DNA of 64,000 nt, taken from Lasiosphaeris hirsuta. Its lineage: Eukaryota > Ascomycota > Sordariomycetes > Sordariales > Lasiosphaeriaceae. The stretch covers positions 2,356,001 through 2,420,000 of the forward strand of contig JAUKUA010000006.1 of the NCBI GenBank assembly GCA_030549175.1. Direction: 5' to 3'. A model generated the notes under the pieces. The model ran no database searches. It was not told the DNA's origin and saw only the letters and a program-made list of their open reading frames with translations. The position numbers and the translations under genes are program-made. This document shows positions 12,510 through 22,738 of this stretch, piece by piece; within the stretch, counting starts at the first letter, position 1, and each line of letters starts with the position of its first letter.

Positions 12510-13117
12510 GGCAGCGCGAGTCAGGCGTCAAGGGCGAGCGGCGGGCGAGGAAGTAGGGCGCGCCTGAGAAATTGTAGGTGTGTCGAGGAATATGGACGTT
12601 TTGTATGAGAATTGGAATCAAGTATAGGAAGCTGCAGTTCGCCAATGGCCTGTGAAGAGCTCGCTGTGGTCAGAGACCTCACAGGCGGTGTTGGGACGGT
12701 GAAGAAGAGAAACGAAATCGCGGCGCTGACTTGGAGGTTGCGGAGGGGCAGCCACAGCTATAAGCCCCCAAGCCACAGGACCTGGGATGCATCTTGCGTT
12801 GGGGCGCAAGCTCCAAGCCACAATCGCGATCAAAGGTTTCCTTACTGTAAATCCCTTGTTCAATTGCGCCTGCTAAACTCTCTGGCTCGCCACCGCTCTC
12901 CGTGCCCACATCGCCTGCACCCTCTCCCTGACAGACCTGAGTACTTCGAGGGACTTGGGCTCCTGTTTCGGCGACAGAAATGGCAGCCCAAGCGATATTG
13001 TAACCTCAAGACTCGCTATCGAGAATACGAATTTTTACGGATCTACGAATCACGAATCACGAATCACACGAGTCGCAATAACACCTTCGATCCATCCGGG
13101 AAGGAAGAACCCGTGCA
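12510..13117. promoter_or_regulatory. Bidirectional promoter between the ZNF830-like gene and MED7
   Basis: The two start codons point away from each other 608 nt apart, so both promoters must lie here. Three direct copies of ACGAATC stand in tandem at about 13044-13066, just upstream of MED7. No TATA box is obvious. Confidence 0.6.
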
Positions 13118-14016
13118 ATGACGGCCAACATCGAAGAAGACTCCTCTAAGGTGACGGCGCTCTACCCGGATCCGCCTCCCTTCTGGAAGGCCTTCACCGC
13201 AGAGACTCTGTCCCAGTTCGACAGCCTGAAACAGGAATATGCCGATCAGCATGGACTAGATGTGGACTCCGTCGTGCGGATACCAGATGTCCCCGAGGAC
13301 CTGACCTATCTCCAACCTCCGCCCGAGCCAATCGAGGCGAAATGGAGACTCTTCAGCGAGCCGCAGACTGTGAGGCATACCATACACTGCTCGGCCTTCC
13401 AATGTGCTAACTCGTTGAACTTGTAGCTCGATGAAGAACTTCAGAGCCTCGAGACGGCGGGGATTCAGCGCCTCGGTCCCCTAAATGAAACAGACAAGGA
13501 TGGCAAGCACATCGACCGGGCATTTGAGCTGAAGCGCCTGGCCAAGTCGTTGCTCCTCAACTTCCTCGAGCTCATGGGGCTGATGAACCACAATCCCACA
13601 CATGTGAGTATCAACACGCGATGGCGCAAGGAACCCTGTTCGTCTCTAACGTCTCTTCTCCTTAGGGACTTGAAAAGGTCCAAGACCTGAAGACGCTGCT
13701 CCTCAACTTCCACCACATCCTCAACGAGTACCGCCCACACCAGGCCCGAGAGCAGCTGATCCAGTTGATGCAGGACCAGCTGGACAGCAAACGTGCCGAG
13801 ACAGCGGCAATTAAGAACGTGGTTGACAAGGCAAAGCGGGCGCTCGAGGGGCTCGGTAGCATGGAGATCCCGACTGCTGAGCCCAAGGAGATCAAGCCTG
13901 CACACGGGTTAACAGCACCCCCCGCGGTCAACGGGACAAACGATGCCGGCGATGGCCCCTATTACTGGGACCGCGAAAGTGTTGGGTGGTCTTCGCTTGA
14001 TACTGACTTGGTATGA
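13118..14016 (+). CDS. MED7: Mediator complex subunit 7
   Basis: Three exons (13118-13369, 13427-13603, 13666-14016) with introns of 57 and 62 nt, giving 259 residues. The N-terminus carries the Med7 hallmark, an acidic segment then [10 protein letters not shown], followed by tandem P-P-P/P-E-P motifs. After the second intron comes the conserved helical core [12 protein letters not shown] and [16 protein letters not shown], then a coiled coil. Splicing joins these parts without a frame break. MED7 pairs with MED21 in the hinge of the Mediator middle module and acts in RNA polymerase II transcription in the nucleus. The length is usual for the family. Confidence 0.95.
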
Positions 14017-15389
14017 ATTAAGATGTAGACAATCTAAATTCCAAACATGGCAGATACCACTGCTAGGGAACCAGGGCCGGCAACTCGACCCCACGCTACG
14101 CCGTTTTATTGATGAATCTTGTTTATGCGGTTGTCTGCAGTTCATTGTAACATTACGCAAACAAAACACGCATGGCTAGGTTGTAATTTGCTGGCGTGGT
14201 CGGCTTGCCAGCCGCGAAGGTCTCAGGAATATCTAATCCAAGCTCAAGCTGGGCCTAGGTCGCAAGTCTGGCACCGCTCTTGTGCCCGGTGGTTTGAGGA
14301 GGAGAGTATCAGAGCTGGCCCGACAGGTCACTTGGTCTGAACTATGTTATTTAGCTTTGGTTCTACCTTTCAAGAAGAAGATGATAGTATTGCATAAACT
14401 GACTGTAAGCACAGTGACGGTGGAGGGGGTGATTACTCCTTTGTTGCCTTCTCAACCACCCGGGTAGATTAGTGGAGCTGACATCTTCACTTGGTGATCT
14501 CGTCCAAAGTGGCCCAGCAGCCACGGCACGTCACATCAAAATGGCACTAAACGCAACGAGAGATTTGCATCATTTTAGCCAGGGCCTCAGAAAACGCCCA
14601 GCCGAACTCCTCGGAGAACTACATACAAGCAAGCAACGATCCACACAAATCAGGGCCCAATCATGCCCACCAACCCTCTCCATCCTCCTCCATTCGCTCT
14701 TTGGTGACCCAAAAGACATGAGACCGTAAAAACCCCCCCAAACTCCAACCCCACTAGTAAAACCCCCAATTCCTCTTTTCTTTTCCCCCACCCCCTAAAA
14801 ACTAAACAAACGAACCCATCCGTTTGCCGTTATCCGCCTCCCCTAAAAAAGAGATGTTAAGGGGCGCAGCAGCGCAAGCCGTTGTATGCCCCAAAGATGC
14901 TGCGCTTTGTCGAGACATGCCTGCCATTGGGCAGGAAGTGATAGAGGCAGCAGCTACACCAGAAGAAAAGAAACGGCCCTTTCAAGATGTTATATACAAG
15001 CTTGTCCACAATTTGTCCTACAGCTCTCCATGGCTCAACTCGGTTCATAGTTGAAGAGTTTGGCTCCGACAGTTCCCTTGGGGACTAGAGAGAATTTGCC
15101 CTGTGAGAAAGATAGGTTCTGTCATGATGAACCCCAAGGGGAAGCAGCGGTGCAATAGCAACTTTCGTCATCAACGCACCGCCAAAGCATAGAAGACTGA
15201 TAATTGTTCCAGAGCGTTGATGAATGTCGGGTTTTCTTGCTACTCCAAAGTAAGATGGGCTGGACGGCTGAGAAGTATCCTTTCGAATAGGTTCATATCA
15301 TTTCTTGTCGTTTCGGAGTTGCAAGATCATGGTCGACCTTCGCCACCTCTACGGCCACGAGCACCGCCGTATCTCACAACACCCCTCCT
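14017..15389. other. Tail-to-tail intergenic region of MED7 and the Bye1-like gene
   Basis: No gene recognised. The region has A/C-rich stretches near 14720-14830. It should contain the 3' untranslated regions of both genes. On the minus strand directly after the Bye1-like stop codon, 20 further in-frame codons (15389-15330) encode an RGG-like tail, described under findings. Confidence 0.55.
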
Positions 15390-18300
15390 CTATGCAGGTG
15401 GTCCTGCGGCGGCGGCTGCTTGCGGCGGAATAGGGGGCGGTGGGATAGGTGTTTGACGAGGCGGTGTCTGTCTTGTGAGAGCAGCTGCTGATGCCGTAGC
15501 TGCAGCGTGCGGGATTGCTGGCGGAGGTATGGGCGTGTTCCGGACCGCAGGAGGATAGTGCGGTTGCTGAGGCGGCTGGGGGTGAGTGTGGGTGAAGGGC
15601 TGAGCATGAGTCTGGGCATGAGCTGGCGGCTGAGACTGCGGCTGGGATTGCGCCGCCAAAACTGCCGGCGGCAGTGGTGGCGCCTGCACCTTGGGTTGGG
15701 ACCGACGACGCGGGACAGCGGCCGGGGGTTGTGTTACCGGGGGCGCCGGGGGGGGTGCAGGCGCCGGGTGCAGTGCACCAGAGTTAAGCTGGTCGGCGTC
15801 ACCCTCTTTTGCAATGATCTCACTAAGATACTTAAGATCATCCCTTGCTCGGGGGTCTCGCTCGTAGATGTTCTTGATTACCTCCCACTCCTTACGTGAC
15901 ATATTACGAGCCTGTGGTAATAGGAACTGAATGGTCGGACTGGTAATAAGGACACCAAGAATTTCTCGAGCAACAGCCTCGGCCGCGAGCTGTGTTGGAT
16001 CCGGGCTTGAGCGGTACCCAGTAGAGAACCCGCCACCTTCTTGGGCACTAGGCATCCCCTGTGGGGGGTGTTGCAATGGGGTTTGGCTGTCGCGCGGCGT
16101 CGGGTAGTTGGAAAATGTCCCCTGGGGAGACGTTGGAGAAAAGGCCGGGGCTGATATTGAGGGCCGGCCCGACTGAGGATATCCTGATTGTGGCAGTGTG
16201 GGTGTTGCTGGGGATTGTGAAAAGGTAGTGAGAGTATGCAGACCCTGCTGCTGAGCATACATCTCCTCTGACTTGACTGGCTGGCTAGAGTCGACTGAGC
16301 CATGAATGCGGTTGAGGGTCTCTGTTTCATTCCTATACACAAAGACGGCTAGTAGCATAGGCTCGGTCCGGGTCTCTGGAATGAAATTGTCCACGAGGTT
16401 CAGCATGAACTCTGGATGGTTCCGAGTGCCTGGAAGCACAGGCACCAAGTAGGTGTCGCGAACATTGGCGACACCCTTGTCACCCACCACACCATACCGC
16501 TTCTTTGAAACGAAGTAGTCGATGATCCTTTTGAAATCGCCCTTGAAGGTTTCAGATGCTGGCTGCAAACTGACGACAACAACGTCGACAGGCTTGTGGA
16601 ATCTGAGCCCACAAAGATAGGCGATGGCTTGTACTTCCTCAATTCGTCCGCACACCGACAAAGTACTGGGAATCAGCTTGTCCCATGGCAGCTGTATGCT
16701 CTCGTTCAATTTCGCGCCGCCAATGTACTTTGCAGTGACTTGGGGGCTTGCAATGCTGGCCATGGCGAGTGTGCCCCTCCAAACAATATCGGGGTCGCTC
16801 TCAGCAGCACTAGGGGAGTAGGGCGGCGACTGCGTGCCATCGTCAAGCAGACGGTCAACTTCAGGGTCAACTCCAGGGCCGTCGGCGGGGGCCGTTACGA
16901 CAGACGGCCGCCGGCGAGGCTGGGGCAGGGTTGGCGACTTGACACTCGAGAAGACTTTGTTTATGTCAAAGTCCGTTCTGCTTGGTGTATGCTGTGTGTC
17001 CACGGCCAGTTCCTGCGCAGGCGAACGACCGCGGCCGAGCTGAAGCCGGGGCCCACGGTCGGCGCCTGGCTCCTGCTTAAGCCTTTTGGCAGGTGGCTCA
17101 GCTTGTTCACGGATAGTCTGGCGAGGAACCGGCGCAGATGGTACCTCTTCACTCACGAGAGCAAGGTCTTCGTTGACGAGTTCTTCGCCCTTGTGAGTTT
17201 TCCGGATGCGAGGGCCGTCTTCAGTGATCTTGATGGCTTGCTTCTCCGCTCTCGCCTTCATCTCTGCAGTCTCCTTTTGGAGCTCTTTCGAGGCAAGCTG
17301 CTCGGTTGTCATGACTGCAAGCATTGTCGGTGTTAGAGTGCCGGCAATGAGACGAGCAGAGAGTTCAGGATTGCTCTTCATATTGAATATCAGCGTTCGC
17401 ATTTGACTGGTATATACGGCCGTGTTTGGATGGGTATCGTTGACAGCCCGCTCAATCTGAAGCGCATAGCGCTCTGCACGAGAAGCAGCGGATACACCAT
17501 CGGACGGCGGCAGCGTGCCTTTCTTCTCAAGGGAGTTGATGGAAAGGACTAGCGACCTGGCGAGGAGCCCAGCCCCTTGAGACCGAGTTGCCGGCAGGTC
17601 TGCAGTTTTTGCCGGAATGTCTCCCGGAGCAGTGTATGACGGCAGCGCAACGGCCGGAGCCTCTGAGACCTTTCGGACTTTCTGGTGACGTGAGTTAGAA
17701 GATTGATCGAGTTGAAGAGAGCGGGCAATGCAGTCTGAGCTTACCTTGGTCTCCTTTTCTTGGGGCCCGTCAACAGCTTTCCTCTTCTGCCCAGCCGCGA
17801 CCTTGGGTTCCTTTTCCTTTTCCTTTTCCTTTTCCTTTTCTTTTTCCAAATCCTTGTCTTTTCCCTTCTCAGCGTCCTTCCCCTTTTCTTTCTCTTTCTC
17901 CCTCTCCTTGTCCTTCTTGGGTTCAGACATTGGCATTGGCGATGACTTGGCGGCCTTTTGCGACGACGGCTTGGGAGTGCTCTCCTTCTGGTCCTTCTGG
18001 TCGCTTCCCCGTTTCCGTCCGCTCTTCTTTGGCCCGCGCTTCTTCTTCTCGGAGGATTTCTCGTCCTCGTAGGCCTTGCGCCGTGCCTCCCATGGTCTCT
18101 CGCCTCGCGCGATGCCGGCGAGTGTCTCGGCGTGTGCCTCGGGCTTGCAGACCTCGCAGAAATACTTGTTAGGTAGATCGTCCGAGTACTGGCTCATACC
18201 CATGCAGATGTTATGCTGCCAGGCGCCGCACTCGTCGCATGCGATCCAGGGCTCGCCCTGATCGGCATCTTGCTCGGTGGCACCGCATACGCAGCGTATG

Positions 18301-18602
18301 ACCTCCTCCTCGGGCTCCTCGGGCTCGGCGGCGGCCTTCTTCCCCTTCTTGCTGCCGCCTTTGCGCTTGGGGGGTTCGATTGGCTGGTCGAGCTGCTCGA
18401 GGGCCTTGTGCTGGCCCTTGGTGGCCCGCACCGATCGGCGCGGCTCTGGATCTGGCGAAGAGGGAGAGGTCAGCGGGTGATCGCGACTGCCGTGGCGGCG
18501 CGACATGGCAGTCGTGGTGGCCGGAGAGGCGCGGTCTGCTGGTGGTGGGCGCGTCGGGTTTTGACGCGAGGTGGTGGTGGTGTTGCGCTGCTTACCAGAC
18601 AT
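15390..18602 (-). CDS. BYE1: Bye1-like transcription factor: PHD finger, TFIIS central domain, SPOC domain
   Basis: The start is taken at 18602 (MSGKQRN), which follows poorly conserved in-frame codons. A 63-nt intron (17744-17682; GTAAGC donor, CTAAC branch, CAG acceptor) has no stop and is a multiple of three, so it can be read through by mistake; spliced, the protein is 1049 residues. Order: basic/Ser-Pro N-terminus; PHD finger at about 104-152 (CVC...CDEC...H-N-I-C...CEVC); Lys/Glu-rich low complexity with a KEKEKEK run; TFIIS-like central domain (about 385-500); SPOC domain (about 640-800); Pro/Gln/His-rich tail. This order is that of yeast Bye1, which binds H3K4me3 and RNA polymerase II and influences elongation. 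It ends in P-P-A at a TAG, followed by a suspicious in-frame RGG tail. Confidence 0.9.
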   Translation of the reverse strand: MSGKQRNTTTTSRQNPTRPPPADRASPATTTAMSRRHGSRDHPLTSPSSPDPEPRRSVRATKGQHKALEQLDQPIEPPKRKGGSKKGKKAAAEPEEPEEEVIRCVCGATEQDADQGEPWIACDECGAWQHNICMGMSQYSDDLPNKYFCEVCKPEAHAETLAGIARGERPWEARRKAYEDEKSSEKKKRGPKKSGRKRGSDQKDQKESTPKPSSQKAAKSSPMPMSEPKKDKEREKEKEKGKDAEKGKDKDLEKEKEKEKEKEKEPKVAAGQKRKAVDGPQEKETKVSSDCIARSLQLDQSSNSRHQKVRKVSEAPAVALPSYTAPGDIPAKTADLPATRSQGAGLLARSLVLSINSLEKKGTLPPSDGVSAASRAERYALQIERAVNDTHPNTAVYTSQMRTLIFNMKSNPELSARLIAGTLTPTMLAVMTTEQLASKELQKETAEMKARAEKQAIKITEDGPRIRKTHKGEELVNEDLALVSEEVPSAPVPRQTIREQAEPPAKRLKQEPGADRGPRLQLGRGRSPAQELAVDTQHTPSRTDFDINKVFSSVKSPTLPQPRRRPSVVTAPADGPGVDPEVDRLLDDGTQSPPYSPSAAESDPDIVWRGTLAMASIASPQVTAKYIGGAKLNESIQLPWDKLIPSTLSVCGRIEEVQAIAYLCGLRFHKPVDVVVVSLQPASETFKGDFKRIIDYFVSKKRYGVVGDKGVANVRDTYLVPVLPGTRNHPEFMLNLVDNFIPETRTEPMLLAVFVYRNETETLNRIHGSVDSSQPVKSEEMYAQQQGLHTLTTFSQSPATPTLPQSGYPQSGRPSISAPAFSPTSPQGTFSNYPTPRDSQTPLQHPPQGMPSAQEGGGFSTGYRSSPDPTQLAAEAVAREILGVLITSPTIQFLLPQARNMSRKEWEVIKNIYERDPRARDDLKYLSEIIAKEGDADQLNSGALHPAPAPPPAPPVTQPPAAVPRRRSQPKVQAPPLPPAVLAAQSQPQSQPPAHAQTHAQPFTHTHPQPPQQPHYPPAVRNTPIPPPAIPHAAATASAAALTRQTPPRQTPIPPPPIPPQAAAAAGPPA
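17809..17905. repeat. CCTTTT/CTTTTC hexamer run encoding a Lys-Glu tract
   Basis: Imperfect hexanucleotide repeats on the plus strand; on the minus coding strand they give alternating Lys-Glu codons in the linker of the Bye1-like protein. Such tracts vary in length between strains by slippage. Confidence 0.75.
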
Positions 18603-19648
18603 GGCGGCTAGAACGAAAACGCTCTGCGGCGCAATTGAGTTGCTGCTGGCACAATCGCTATCGTTGGTGACGGCTGTGATGGGGGTCCTGTACGCGTCTC
18701 TACTGCAGGTGGCGGGCTCAAGGCATGTGGCGTGAAGATTCTTCACACAGACATTTGACAAGTAGGTATTTTACGCCTGGATGAAGCAACTAAATGGGAG
18801 CTGCGCTGTGGCGGTTGTTGCCCCAAGCAATGCGAAAAGTTCCCTGCAGCTATCCCTCCCAAGACCTAGCAATTGTGTTCCTCCGGCGTCCTCCTGCCTG
18901 CGTGGTGTGTTTGGAAATGGTAGTGGTGCAGGTAGGTGCCCTAGGTGCGGTGGTGGTTGTGGTGGTTGAGGGGAATGAAGGTGCAGCAGAATGCAGTAGG
19001 ATGGGAGCTCTACACGTCCAAGCTCCAGCGAAGCTCGCGTGCTTGCCGTGGCCGATGAAAACCGAGTTGGATGCAGCCTGGCAGCAGATTAGGTTCCCAG
19101 GACTCGAGATTGGATCTCTCCGTATCGATGCGACAAAGGCGCGAGGTTGTTTTCGACACGCCGAGCCAGATTTGCGTTGTCGTGAGGGGATCCACGTCGC
19201 GACCGGGTGACGGAATTGTGGAGGTTGGAAGGAGGAGTTTGCTGTGGAGGCGGCCCAGTCTTAGCGACTCACAGCAATGCGCAGGCGCGAAATTGTTAGG
19301 CCCAGTGGCGTGTGTTATGTAAGCAACGCGCACCGAGAGCCGGGACTGAGACAACGGGCGGTGCTTGGCTTGGAAAAGCTCCGACCTTCCGCACGGACCA
19401 GCTCCAGTACGCTCCAGCACATTCTCTGCCTGACATCCCAGGCACCGAAGCAGCTACGCGTGTGGACGCTTGCCTGGAGCTCCAGCAGCGGGCCGCATTG
19501 AGGTGCAGCGTCAATCAGCCAGCCCTTCACGCAGCCAGACCAGACAACCACCCCCGAATCTTCCAAGTCAGGTGCTAGTTGCATTACCACGTCTTGCGAA
19601 TAGCTCTCCTCCCGCAACTTTTCCACCACAGCCCCACCGTCAGTCGCC
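18603..19648. promoter_or_regulatory. Divergent promoter region of the Bye1-like gene and proteasome alpha-3
   Basis: The two genes are transcribed away from each other from 18602 and 19649. About 1 kb separates them, with no supportable gene inside. GGTGGTTGTGG-like runs occur at about 18925-18970. I did not find a yeast-type proteasome control element. Confidence 0.5.
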
Positions 19649-20609
19649 ATGTCGAGAAGATACGATTCCCGGGTACGTTGCTGCCATTCGCGAGCTGCCA
19701 CAGGGCGCCAGCAGCACCTTGGAGCTTGGCCGAGAAACACGAAGCTGACCAGACACCCCAGACAACCATCTTCTCCCCCGACGGGCGCCTGTACCAGGTC
19801 GAATATGCGCTTGAGGCCATTTCGCACGCCGGCACTGCCATCGGCATCCTAGCCAAGGATGGCATCGTCCTAGCCGCCGAGCGCAAGGTCACGTCGAAGT
19901 TGCTCGAGCAGGACACATCGGCTGAGAAGCTCTATATCCTCAATGAGTATGGCGCCTCCATGATATAAGGTCTTGATACCTCCGTACTGACTCTGACCCT
20001 GTGCAGCAACATGATCTGCGCCGTCGCCGGCATGACGGCCGATGCCAACATCTTAATCAACTACGCCCGACAAGCCGCCCAACGGTATCTGCTGACGTAC
20101 AACGAGGACATCCCATGCGAGCAGCTGGTGCGCCGGCTCTGCGATCTTAAGCAGGGCTACACACAACACGGTGGCCTGCGGCCCTTTGGCGTGTCCTTCA
20201 TCTACGCCGGCTGGGACCCCCAACGCCAGTTCCAGCTGTACCTCAGCAACCCGTCGGGCAACTACGGCGGCTGGAAGGCGACGAGCTCAGGCGCCAACCA
20301 CGCGAGCGCCCAGAGCCTGCTCAAGCAGGACTACAAGGAGGACTGCACACTCAAGGAGGCGTGTGGCATGGCGGTCAAGGTGCTGAGCAAGACGATGGAC
20401 TCGACCAAGCTGAGCAGCGAGAAGAGTGCGCATCCCACATCCTAATGTTTTCAGCAAGACAGATAGCTAACACGGTTACAGTCGAATTTGCGACGGTGGG
20501 CCAGACCGAAGACGGCAAGATTTACCACAGGCTTTGGAATGCCGACGAGATCACGGCGTTATTGAAGGAGCACGACCTGGCAAAGGATGAGAACACGGAA
20601 GACAAGTAG
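19649..20609 (+). CDS. PRE9: 20S proteasome subunit alpha type 4 (alpha-3)
   Basis: Four exons: 19649-19672, 19762-19946, 20007-20425, 20482-20609, with introns of 89, 60 and 56 nt, giving 251 residues. The first exon holds only eight codons, M-S-R-R-Y-D-S-R, joined to [19 protein letters not shown], the alpha-subunit signature. Later conserved parts are [51 protein letters not shown] and [12 protein letters not shown]. The RRYDSRTTIFSP start is specific to the alpha-3/PSMA4 class. The protein forms part of the gated alpha ring of the proteasome core and is not itself catalytic. The tail is acidic (K-D-E-N-T-E-D-K). Confidence 0.96.
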
Positions 20610-20847
20610 GCATAGTCTGGTGCCATGGACGAGCAGGAAAATGGTGCATGCTTTCCAGCGCCTTATGTACTGATAGAGGACTAACGACATGCCAATAAAT
20701 GGCCCAAAAACTCCAATGCTATGTGTCCAACTCTTTCTCCAAACTATGTTTCCATGCATAATTCGGAGCATCAACAGTGTGCTACATCTGAGACAGTATG
20801 TTAGACACAGCGTGACATGTTCAAGCGGCCTGAGAGTCGAGTCAGCA

Positions 20848-21993
20848 TTACATTCTATCATTCAAATCATCAAGTTCATATCCTACATTTTGTCCCTGTG
20901 CTCCGCCCCCCTCCTCCTCGTCCCGAACCCGGCCGTAGTGGGGATTCGCAACATCATCGCTCCCGGGCGGGCCGGCATACGGTTCATCGCAGCGCGAGCT
21001 GCTAAGCCTCGGCCAATACCGTCTATAGCTCCAGTACGTCACGGTCCAGCCCAGCAAGGCGCCGATACACACATCGTAGACATCATGCCGGTAGTCCTGA
21101 CACCTACTGATTGCAATCATGGTAGCGCCCAGCAGCGGGCCTAGGCATAGCAGTGCCCGCACCAGGTCGCCGCGCACCAGCTTCTCCGTATGCTCGCCCA
21201 CTGAATTACCCGCGCCGTGCGCGAAGATGCGCATCTGCCCCGCCAGAAACAGACTCAGGTATCCCAGCCCCGCAAACGAGAAGGAGCTGTGCCCCGACGG
21301 GAACGAGCGCCACCCGTCGTGCAACGTGTGGTGATTTGTCTGGGTGCACACATCGATCGTCACCAGGCTGTCGCGGGGTGTTCCCGGCTTCGGGATACAG
21401 CGGGATAGCAAGTCCGGGCGCGGCCGGCCGACGGTGTTCTTGATCATGTCGGTGAGGCAGATGGTCAGAGCCATGGAGATGGCCAGGGCCAGGACTGCTA
21501 CATGGTGCTTGTGCGACGAGGCGTGGGTGGTCGTGTTGTAGAGGAGAAGGATGAGCAGCGGAACGAGGACGACGTAGACGAGGTCGAGTCCTGCGAAGCG
21601 ACGGTGTTAGTGCCTAGGAGAGACATTGGGGCGGTTTTTTTGCGGGAGACGAGGACTCACCGATGGGAACGCGCTCGACCTCGGCGTGCGGAAAGGAGAT
21701 GCGCAGGTCACTGAGGGAGAACATGCGATGGAAGGGCTCGACGAAGAAGAGGATCTAGGAGCCACTGTCAGCCTTGCATCGTGATGTAACCCTGATTCAA
21801 TGAGGTGAAAGAAGCTACACACCAGGAAGTAGCACGTCGTGAGCAGGGCGAACCCAATATAATCGGCAGCGTAAGACCTCTGCAGGGACGTGGCCGGTTA
21901 GCGGTGACGATGACTTCACTCAGGGGAAACACTTGCATGCCAGAACCTCGAGACGGACCCAAACAGCCCCAAGTTGACTCTTGAGGGCGCCAT
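20848..21993 (-). CDS. PAP2-family lipid phosphate phosphatase (DPP1/LPP1-like), membrane protein
   Basis: Four exons on the minus strand: 21993-21937, 21879-21823, 21754-21661 and 21590-20848, giving 316 residues. Intron 1 (21936-21880) is a GC-AG intron with the classical GCAAGT donor; no GT donor keeps the frame. The three phosphatase motifs are present: K-N-T-V-G-R-P-R-P-D, then P-S-G-H in W-R-S-F-P-S-G-H-S-S, then S-R-C-Q-D-Y-R-H-D-V-Y-D-V, so the catalytic His/Asp/Arg set looks complete. About six hydrophobic segments are visible, including one in exon 2 and one in exon 4 before motif 1. Family members dephosphorylate phosphatidate, lysophosphatidate or diacylglycerol pyrophosphate at membranes. 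The C-terminal about 50 residues are polar and probably cytosolic. Confidence 0.92.
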
Positions 21994-22598
21994 GGCGATC
22001 AGTCACCGCCTGCGAATGGACTTGAACGTGTTCCAAAGCATTGGATGTAGTAGTGCAACGGCTGCTCGATCAAGGACTAGAAAACGATGTGCGGCTTTGC
22101 AGAGTTGAAGGTCGGGCCAGGTCGGCCGTCGCGTGCCCCGGCTTGAGCTTGCTTGGTTCAGGCCTCGAAGGTGCGACCTATTCAGGAGGGCTGGGAGAAG
22201 CCAGGGCGCTGGCCAGGGCGCTGCAGGGGTGGCGCCGTGGGTCTCCTCGATCAAGCTGCGCAATGACCATGATTGGCCAAAAGCAGTTCACCAATACCTC
22301 TTGATCATCGGCTTTAGAGGTCTCTTCACTTTCCTCCTCCCTTCGCATATATTCGTTACTCTTCCTTATATTTTGTCAATCTCTTAAAAACGGCCCAAGA
22401 TATATATCCCTAGCTGAGAAAAGCGCCCTCCGTCAACATGACATCGCTCTCCGACAATTTCTCCCTTCCTAAGGACAATGGATTATGTACCACCTCATCT
22501 GTTCAAATATCTATTGGAAACGAGTCAATATTTGTTCATAAACGCCATGCTCCCTTTTCTTTCGTCAGTATGTTTAATGCCTCTCTGTCCCTGCGGTC
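21994..22598. other. Divergent intergenic region
   Basis: This lies between the PAP2 gene and the secreted TVTVT protein gene; no gene recognised. Part of the open frame starting at 22478 lies here, but it runs through a TATA box and is taken as non-coding. Confidence 0.55.
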
Positions 22599-22605
22599 TA
22601 TATAA
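22599..22605 (+). promoter_or_regulatory. TATA box of the secreted TVTVT protein gene
   Basis: TATATAA stands 134 bases before the ATG at 22739. This favours 22739 over the upstream in-frame ATG at 22478, which precedes the box. Confidence 0.6.
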
Positions 22606-22738
22606 CGTCAAAGCCCGTTTCCAGTTCAATTCAGTTCTCACCACAGCCAAACAGCCTTCACTGCAATACATCTGCATCTGTGAATACCCGGTTCCTGAAC
22701 ACTCACCTCAACTTCCCATTGTCCAAGGCATCAGAGTT

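Noticed and set aside
15390..15530. GC-AG or GT-AG intron removing the TAG at the end of the Bye1-like gene
   Set aside because: The candidate donors (GTCAAA, GCAAGC) give introns that are non-canonical or about 34 nt, too short to accept.
18367..18390. GGTTCGATT resembling a tRNA B-box
   Set aside because: It lies inside the Bye1-like coding sequence and has no A-box or cloverleaf around it. No tRNA was found in the window.
22478..22738. N-terminal extension of the secreted TVTVT protein
   Set aside because: It precedes the TATA box, has no signal peptide and ends at a perfect internal signal peptide start.
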